From Nemertoderma westbladi (Eukaryota > Xenacoelomorpha > Nemertodermatida > Nemertodermatidae), in NCBI GenBank assembly GCA_032718475.1, contig JAUCBJ010008893.1, positions 1-22,656 of the forward strand: DNA of 22,656 nucleotides. The letters run 5' to 3'. A program made the position numbers and the translations under genes. Of the stretch, positions 17,288 through 22,656 are shown in pieces. The notes under the pieces were generated by a model that was not told the DNA's origin, made no database searches, and saw nothing but the letters and a program-made list of their open reading frames with translations. The first letter of the stretch is position 1, and each line of letters opens with the position of its first letter.

Positions 17288-19378
17288 CCAAGGTAACCCA
17301 GAGTTGGTTAATACTAGACTGCTAGTAACCCTAGACTTCGTAACCCTAGAGTTAGAGTATAGTGGTTAATACTCGACATACTGCTAGTAACTACTAGACT
17401 TTTAGTAACTACTAGACATCTAGTAACTACTAGACTTCTAGTAACTACAAGACTTCTAGTAACTACTAAACTTCGAGTAACTACTAGACTTCTAGTAACT
17501 ACTAGACTTCTAGTAACTACTAGGCTTCTAGTAACTACTAGACTTCTAGTAACTACTAGACTTCTAGTAACTACTAGACTTCTAGTAACTACTAGACTTC
17601 GAGTAACTACTAGACTTCTAGTAACTACTAGACTTCTAGTAACTACTAGACTTCGAGTAACTACTAGACTTTTAGTGACTTCTAGTAACTACTAGACTTC
17701 TAGTAACTATATACTAGACTGCTATTAACCCCAAGTAACCCTAGACTTCGTAACCCTAGAGTTAGAGTATAGTGGTTAATACTCGACATACTGCTAGTAA
17801 CTACTAGACTTTTAGTAACTACTAGACTTCTAGTAACTACTAGACTTCGAGTAACTACTAGACGTTTAGTGACTTCTAGTAACTACTAGACTTCTAGTAA
17901 CTATATACTAGACTGCTAGTAACCACAAGTAACCCTAGACTTCGTAACCCTAGAGTTAGAGTATAGTGGTTAATACTCGAAATACTGCTAGTAACTACTA
18001 GACTTTTAGTAACTACTAGACTTCTAGTAACTACTAGACTTCGAGTAACTACTAGACGTTTAGTGACTTCTAGTAACTACTAGACTTCTAGTAACTATAT
18101 ACTAGACTGCTAGTAACTACTAGACTCCTAGTACCTACTAGACTTCTAGTAACTACTAGACTTCTAGTAAGTATATACCGGTACTAGACTGCTAGTAACT
18201 ACTAGATTTCTAGTACCTACTAGACTTTTAGTAACTACTAGACTTCGAGTAACTACTAGACTTTTAGTGACTTCTAGTAACTACTAGACTTCTAGTAACT
18301 ACTAGACTTTTAGTGACTTCTAGTAACTACTAGACTTATAATGACTTCTAATAACTACTAGACTTCTAGTAACTATAAGACTTCTAGTAACTACTAGACT
18401 TCTAGTAACTACTAGACTTCTAGTAACTACTAGACTTCTAGTAACTACTAGCATTCTAGTAACTACTAGACTTCGAGTAACTACTAGACTTTTAGTGACT
18501 TCTAGTAACTACTAGCATTCTAGTAACTACTAGACTTCGAGTAACTACTAGACTTTTAGTGACTTCTAGTAACTACTAGACTTTTAGTGACTTCTAGTAA
18601 CTACTAGACTTCTAGTAACTACTAGACTTCTAGTAACTATATACTAGACTTCTAGTAACTACTAGACTTCTAGTAACTACAAGACTTCTAGAAAACTACT
18701 AGACTTCTAGTAACTACTAGACTTCTACTAACTAATAGACTTCTAGTAACTACTAGACTTTTAATGACTTCTAGTAACTACTAGACTTTTAGTGACTTCT
18801 AGTAACTACTAGACTTTTAGTGACTTCTAGTAACTACTAGACTTTTAGTGACTTCTAGTAACTACTAGACTTCTAGTAACTAATAGACTTCTAGTAACTA
18901 CTAGACTTCTAGAAACTACTAGACTTCTAGTAACTACTAGACTTCTAGTAACTACTAGACTTCTAGTAACTACTAGACTTCTAGTAACAACTGACTTCTA
19001 GTAACTACTGACTTCTAGTAACTACTAGACTTCTAGTAACTACTAGACTTTTAGTGACTTCTAGTAACTACTAGACTTTTAGTGACTTCTAGTAACTACT
19101 AGACTTCTAGTAACTAATAGACTTCTAGTAACTACTTGACTTCTAGTTACTACTAGACTTCTAGTAACTACTAGACTTCTAGTAACTACTAGACTTCTAG
19201 TAACTACTAGACTTCTAGTAACTACTAGACTTCTAGTAACAACTGACTTCTAGTAACTACTGACTTCTAGTAACAACTAGACTTCTAGTAACTAATAGAC
19301 TTCAAGTAACTACTAGACTTCTAGTAAATTCTAGACTACTAGTACCTAGGCAACCCAAGAGTTAGTTAATACTAGCCA
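17288..19378. repeat. 18-bp minisatellite with a CTAG dyad, about 100 units
   Basis: The core unit is TAGTAACTACTAGACTTC (18 bp), repeated over ~2 kb. Each unit joins to the next to give CTAGTA-AC-TACTAG, a 14-bp dyad with a 2-bp centre. Variants include TCGAGTAAC, a TTTTAGTGAC insert making ~28-bp units, and GCATTC. A longer phrase (CTAGACTTCGTAACCCTAGA, then GTTAGAGTATAGTGG) recurs at 17331, 17741 and 17935, giving a 194-bp higher-order unit between the last two. The edges at 17288 and 19345 share the phrase AGG(T/C)AACCCA(A)GAGTT, then GGTTAATACTAG or AGTTAATACTAG, in the same direction. The unit number is estimated from span divided by period. Confidence 0.95.
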
Positions 19379-19395
19379 CTAGTAACTAGGCATTC

Positions 19396-20004
19396 CTAGA
19401 GTAAGTTGCCACTAGACACCCCACCACCTCCACCCCAGACATCGTCATCATTCTCCCCCCAGTCGAGGTCCCAAGGAGATTTAATGGATGAACTCGATTG
19501 CTTTGTATCCGCGGCAACGAACGACATTAAATCGTCGACGTTGTTGGTGACAGTCGGTTTGGGGGGCCGAACGGAACCGTTAGAGACGGAGCGGTTGGAT
19601 GCGGGTCGGGTCTGGAGACCCGATCTGGTCTGGGAGGCAATCGGACTCGGTCTCGTAGGACTCGGCCACTGCTCCCACTCCCCATCCAACCGCAACTCTC
19701 CCGGATTATCCCCAATTGGGTCGGGACTCGTTACGAACTCGCTTCGCTCGTTCACTCCCGTCACAAACTCCCGCTCGTACTCCCGCGCCCAGCCCCAGTC
19801 CTCCTCTTCATCGGGACTGCGGCCCCGACGTTCCGTCTCGCATAGCAACGGCGTCCGACTGCTATCCAGATCAGGTCTGCTCGTTTCGCTCGGCCCCACT
19901 AGCAAGGTGCGATTCTCGTCCACGCCGCTAGGAGACGTGACACGAGACTGGTAGCCAAGGTTCTTACTCACCTCGTTGATACCTTTCTTTGTGGATTGAG
20001 TTAC
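19396..20004 (-). CDS. putative terminal exon of an unidentified acidic Trp/Asp-rich protein
   Basis: An open frame of 202 codons plus stop runs from a splice acceptor (ACTTAG|GTAACT at 20004) to TAG at 19398-19396. It begins VTQSTKKGINEVSKNLGYQS. The rest is rich in Ser, Pro, Asp, Glu and Trp, with DEEEDWGW, GEWEQW, VDDLMSFVAAD and SPWDLDWGENDDDVW, then a Gly run and SSGNLL. This looks like a disordered C-terminal tail; C-terminal tails with scattered W-D/E motifs occur in trafficking proteins such as ARFGAP1 and SCYL1, but I see no diagnostic match and assign no function. An in-frame stop directly upstream of the acceptor means earlier coding exons must lie beyond it, at higher coordinates. 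An equally long frame on the plus strand looks like a GC-rich shadow. A consensus donor inside the exon is described under findings. Confidence 0.55.
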   Translation of the reverse strand, partial: VTQSTKKGINEVSKNLGYQSRVTSPSGVDENRTLLVGPSETSRPDLDSSRTPLLCETERRGRSPDEEEDWGWAREYEREFVTGVNERSEFVTSPDPIGDNPGELRLDGEWEQWPSPTRPSPIASQTRSGLQTRPASNRSVSNGSVRPPKPTVTNNVDDLMSFVAADTKQSSSSIKSPWDLDWGENDDDVWGGGGGVSSGNLL

Positions 20005-20494
20005 CTAAGTAATTCAATAAATGAAAATTAAATGTTGATAAAAATAATCGTCACATTAAGGAAGGTATATACCCCCTCAGGAGATTTTTTATAAACAGCT
20101 CTAACTTCGTGTTGTAGGTCAATATTACTGTTATGTGGTGTTCAGCCAACGTGGGGAAGGCCAATTTAGAGCAAAAATGGAAATTTCAAATTTTTTTGTG
20201 TCCCTCTAGCGGCGAGTGGCGGAATTAAATATTTCACTAAATACACTGCTAGTAGTCCATTACTATTTATCTAATTTTTTGAAACCAACTTTTTTAGACT
20301 CAACACTTACGAATCTACAAAAATTAAATCAAATAAAATAAAAAATAAATAAAATCAGTGAAGTTGAAAATGCCAGCAATCGATCGCAAACGACAGACGA
20401 CGCAAACGGTGCACAAACCATCTCCTACGCGGTATTTAAGAAATTAATTATCCGGTCGTGTTTAACACGGAAGGGAACTGAACTGGCATAACAA
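20005..20494. other. AT-rich intron or spacer with R2 repeat
   Basis: It lies between the putative terminal exon and the second LINE. Apart from the R2 repeat copy (20148-20325) and A/T-rich filler at 20320-20360, I see nothing in it. Confidence 0.5.
20148..20325 (+). repeat. interspersed repeat R2, left copy
   Basis: It starts AACGTGGGGAAGGCCAA and contains TGTCCCTCTAGCGGC followed by GAGTGGCGGAATTAAATAT. It ends with GAAACCAACTTTTTT and CTTACGAATCTACAAAA. The same ~175-base sequence recurs at 22123-22297 in the same direction. Its CCCTCTAGCGGC core is shared with the R1 repeats at 1865-3216. Confidence 0.88.
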
Positions 20495-20969
20495 CTACGT
20501 ATGAATTCTAAAATGATTCATTCTGCAGTAGAGATTGACCCAGGATTCATTCGTTTCAGTAGAGAGTTTAAGCAGTAATCGAACGTGAGCATCGATGAGC
20601 AGCAGGGATGACATTTTGGGCATCGCGAACGCCTTTCTACACTTCTCGTAAGTTGAAAACACACCGACATGTTCCGAATTTTGTCCGATATGAGGACTAC
20701 GTAATAGTGATCTTATGAGCGATTGCAGGATAATGTTTGGGCAGTCCTTTACTCGCATGATAGTGCCCATATATACGCAAGCGGTAAATCTCAGTCGAAA
20801 GCGGTTTGCAGCCGATCAGGCGACAAATTATCTGATTGTTAACGTAAGGTCCAAGATGAAGAACACCCAGTAAAGCTGAACGATAATAAGAATCAAGACG
20901 TTTAATTTCCGCCCCACTCATTGATCTCACTAAATATTTAGCGATGTATGTGATCAAGGGATCCGCCAC
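20495..20969 (-). pseudogene. LINE post-RT C-terminal fragments in two frames
   Basis: The frame at 20969-20697 (MADPLITYIAKYLVRSMSGA..., KRLDSYYRSALLGVL, STEIYRLRIYGHYH) is followed in the next frame by KDCPNIILQSLIRSLLRSPH from about 20750. The layout (Y-Y-R-x-A-L-L-G, then R-L-R-I-Y-G) fits the region after the RT thumb in non-LTR elements. A single-base shift in the overlap at about 20740-20760 separates the frames. Confidence 0.65.
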
Positions 20970-21063
20970 ATGTATCCAACTGTGTCACAGTTTAAGTGGC
21001 GGGTAGTCCAGCAACTTCTGTGAAAAAGGTCTGACGCCTGGGCGATTAATTGGATACAGTTCT

Positions 21064-21085
21064 GGGGGGGGGGGGGGGGGGGGGG
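21064..21085 (+). repeat. poly-G tract (22 G)
   Basis: Uninterrupted G run lying within the decayed second LINE, at the point where RT-derived sequence (LRFQILAKIS) stops being recognisable on the minus strand. Confidence 0.95.
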
Positions 21086-21371
21086 CATGATATTTTGGCT
21101 AAAATCTGAAAACGCAGAAAGCTGATCAGTGAGCTTGATGATAACAAGGTCCCGTTAATGTTTAAGAACACAGGAACAGTTTTATCCAAACAACCCTTTC
21201 CTAGATGGTAAGACCATTTTGTTTTACTATCCTCCACTTGCAGGTTAACATCGTACAACTCAGACGACATGCAAACTGTAGATATTTTCAATATTTTGAG
21301 CAGATCGATCAAACAAGAGAACATCGTCTGCGTATGCAATGACGCCAAGCCACAGGAGATAAAGGTTGAAG

Positions 21372-21818
21372 TTACAAAGTTCTGCAACCAAGTAGAGTGC
21401 TGGCCGTATACAGAATGTAGAATAAGGGGGACAGCAATGCTCCCTGTGTAGTGCCTCGGATCAGGCTAACACCTCTACTATCGATGATTCCGCCAAATTT
21501 CAGGAAGATAAATGTAGAGATATAGTAAGAGAGAGTAACTAGACATATGAACGGTTCAACATATGACTCATTAACTTTGTGAAATAAATTTAAATATTCC
21601 ACATTAACAAAGGCATTAGTAATGTCCAGTTGACATATATAGACTGTCTTTCCATTAATCCGCCGGGCTTCCAGAATTTCAGGAACTGTAGCTACAATAA
21701 TGCCGGATCCCATTTTACGTTGGTAAGCAAACTGAGAAGGAGGAAAGAAGCCTGGGAGTGCCAAGAACTCATAAAGAATCACGCTCTCAATAACCTTCCT
21801 TGCTGAGAATGCTGACAC
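21372..21818 (-). pseudogene. LINE RT palm fragment (motifs A and B)
   Basis: Genuine homology starts at KVIESVILYEF, directly continuing the preceding fragment in another frame. It carries the motif A aspartate in QLDITNAF and motif B in GTTQGALLSPLFYILY, then ends in non-homologous sequence (TLLGCRTL-stop) before the YADD motif, which lies in a different frame at 21334-21323. Confidence 0.85.
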
Positions 21819-22116
21819 TTGCTATTGGACGATACGATTTTGGTGAGAGTCTATCCCGGCCCTTCCCCTTATACAGACTTATAACAGCTGTATAACCAAA
21901 AACATCTGGAACTTGGCCTAGTCTAAAGCATGCATTTATTATGTCTGCCAAAACGCGGCACATGAGACTAACTTCAACGCATAATAAATGTTCAACAACA
22001 AGAGAAAATACGTCAGCTGGTTTTCCCTTTGCCAGCGCAAGAACCGCACGCTTTGCTGTTGTTGGTGAAATAATTGGCAATGTAGAATCAGCACATTTGG
22101 ATTTCAGCTCTGACAT
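21787..22116 (-). pseudogene. LINE RT N-terminal fragment
   Basis: These 109 residues include SPTTAKRAVLALAKGKPADV, the fingers-domain block ISLYKGKGRDRLSPKSYRPI and SILSK, typical of the first conserved RT blocks. It stops after KEGY because of a 4-base duplication (AAGGAAGG on the minus strand, 21801-21794). Its 5' edge is cut by the right R2 repeat copy. Confidence 0.85.
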
Positions 22117-22122
22117 TCACCT

Positions 22123-22297
22123 AACGTGGGGAAGGCCAAAGAGCCACAAAAATTGAAATTTTAAATTTTTTGTGTCCCTCTAGCGGTGAGTGGCGGAATT
22201 AAATATTTTTCTAAAATACACTGCTAGTCCCTAAATATTTATCCAATTTTTTGAAACCAACTTTTTTGGACTCAGCACTTACGAATCTACAAAATTT
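22123..22297 (+). repeat. interspersed repeat R2, right copy
   Basis: This is the second copy of the element at 20148-20325, same direction, with the same start AACGTGGGGAAGGCCAA and end CTTACGAATCTACAAAA. It abuts the first recognisable codon of the second LINE. Confidence 0.88.
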
Positions 22298-22414
22298 ATT
22301 AAGCCGATTTTTTAAATTATTTTAATTTTTAAGTAAATTAATTCATTAGAATTAATAAAATTAAATAAAATTTTCAATAATATTAAAAAAAATAATTTTT
22401 TCTGTGCTGTATAA
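22298..22414. other. AT-rich spacer
   Basis: Nearly pure A/T sequence (AATTAATAAAATTAAATAAAA-type) with no other structure seen. Confidence 0.6.
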
Positions 22415-22656
22415 TTAATTATTCAAGATCTTCAAAAAACCTCTCAAACGAGCCATAAATTCTCGAATTTGGGTGAAAAACAGCGGAGTAGTATTCTGAA
22501 TAATGCAAATATCGTGAAATGTAATTCCGAGATAATTTGCTTTAAAGTTAAAATCCTCCCGCTCAAACCTGACAGTCTTTAGTCTGTTAATCGGCCAGTA
22601 ATGTTTGACACCATGTCTTAATACCAACTTACCAAAGTTATGAATATGGGGGTTTT
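22415..22656 (-). pseudogene. probable LINE RT tail running off the window
   Basis: The frame is open from beyond the right edge (HNFGKLVLRHGVKHYWPINR...) to a stop at 22415. It includes NYLGITFHD, which resembles the (F/Y)-x-Y-L-G-(I/V) motif that follows the catalytic YADD in non-LTR RTs; KLVLRHG may correspond to the preceding K-T-K-x-M-V-F block. Only the tail is visible, so the family is uncertain. An unrelated coding exon is possible. Confidence 0.4.

Larger units (their letters stand above)
20495..22116 (-). mobile_element. decayed second LINE family, reverse-transcriptase region
   Basis: Reading right to left on the minus strand, the segments appear in the proper order for a non-LTR RT. 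First SPTTAKRAVLALAKGKPADV and KSYRPIASVSILSK (22116-21800); then KVIESVILYEF, SQFAYQRK, palm motif A QLDITNAFVNV and motif B GTTQGALLSPLFYILY (21818-21400). Next is GVIAYADDVLLFD (motif C, 21346-21308, in a third frame), then KTKW...VFLNINGTLL, then a post-RT region DPLITYIAKYLVRS...RLDSYYRSALLG (20969 downwards). At least five frame changes separate these parts, so it is a pseudogene. The endonuclease part is not recognised. It differs in sequence from the LINE in OPLAH intron 4. Confidence 0.87.

Noticed and set aside
17288-19378. CRISPR array or telomere-like sequence
   Set aside because: The units are contiguous with no unique spacers, and the unit is not a telomeric repeat. It is a minisatellite in a eukaryotic context.
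19406-19954. 182-residue plus-strand frame overlapping the putative terminal exon
   Set aside because: It mirrors the minus-strand frame in GC-rich DNA. No splice sites or motifs support it, whereas the minus frame has an acceptor and a typical disordered acidic tail.
20148-22297. R2 copies as LTRs of an LTR retrotransposon or Penelope-like element
   Set aside because: The enclosed RT has LINE-type motifs (GTTQGALLSPLF, YADD), no gag, protease, integrase or GIY-YIG domain, and the copies lack TG...CA ends.

Overview
This is a eukaryotic, almost certainly metazoan, nuclear window. It has a multi-exon gene with canonical GT-AG introns, several non-LTR retrotransposon (LINE) fragments, long minisatellites, poly-G/C tracts and AT-rich intergenic DNA. 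The retrotransposon types and repeat texture suggest a marine invertebrate, but the sequence alone does not resolve the phylum.

The anchor gene is OPLAH (ATP-dependent 5-oxoprolinase), on the minus strand at 13584-3611. Five exons (13584-13507, 13189-13061, 12111-11987, 10603-10476, 7020-3611) join with consistent phases (0, 0, 2, 1). They give one open frame of 1289 residues, the usual length for animal 5-oxoprolinases. Four introns crowd the first 12% of the coding sequence; the other 88% is one 3.4-kb exon.

Left flank, 1-3610. There is about 1.8 kb with no recognisable gene, then tandem copies of a ~145-150 bp repeat carrying a CCCTCTAGYGGC core. A short LINE 3' fragment (2313-3046, plus strand) interrupts these copies. 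Intron 4 of OPLAH holds a 5'-truncated but otherwise well-preserved LINE of the same family (7344-10232, plus strand, antisense to OPLAH), flanked by a 13-bp candidate target-site duplication. Intron 3 has nested palindromes built on ACTTTTTTCCC. Exon 4 sits between two G runs of 23 and 20 bases.

Middle, 13585-17290. This is intergenic and AT-rich. It holds a hierarchical 41-bp minisatellite, a MITE-like inverted repeat and a small GC-rich island, but no gene I can support.

Right, 17288-22656. A ~2.05-kb array of an 18-bp unit (about 100 copies) carries a CTAGTA-AC-TACTAG dyad in most units. It abuts the stop codon of a putative terminal exon (19396-20004, minus) of an unidentified acidic, Trp/Asp-rich protein. 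Upstream of that exon lies a decayed second LINE family (20495-22116, minus) with multiple frameshifts, bracketed by two same-direction copies of a ~175-bp repeat. Another probable reverse-transcriptase tail runs off the right edge.

I found no convincing novel multi-gene system. The most unusual items are the CTAG dyad array at a gene's 3' end, the 3'-biased intron loss in OPLAH, and the interspersed repeats with CTCF-like cores.
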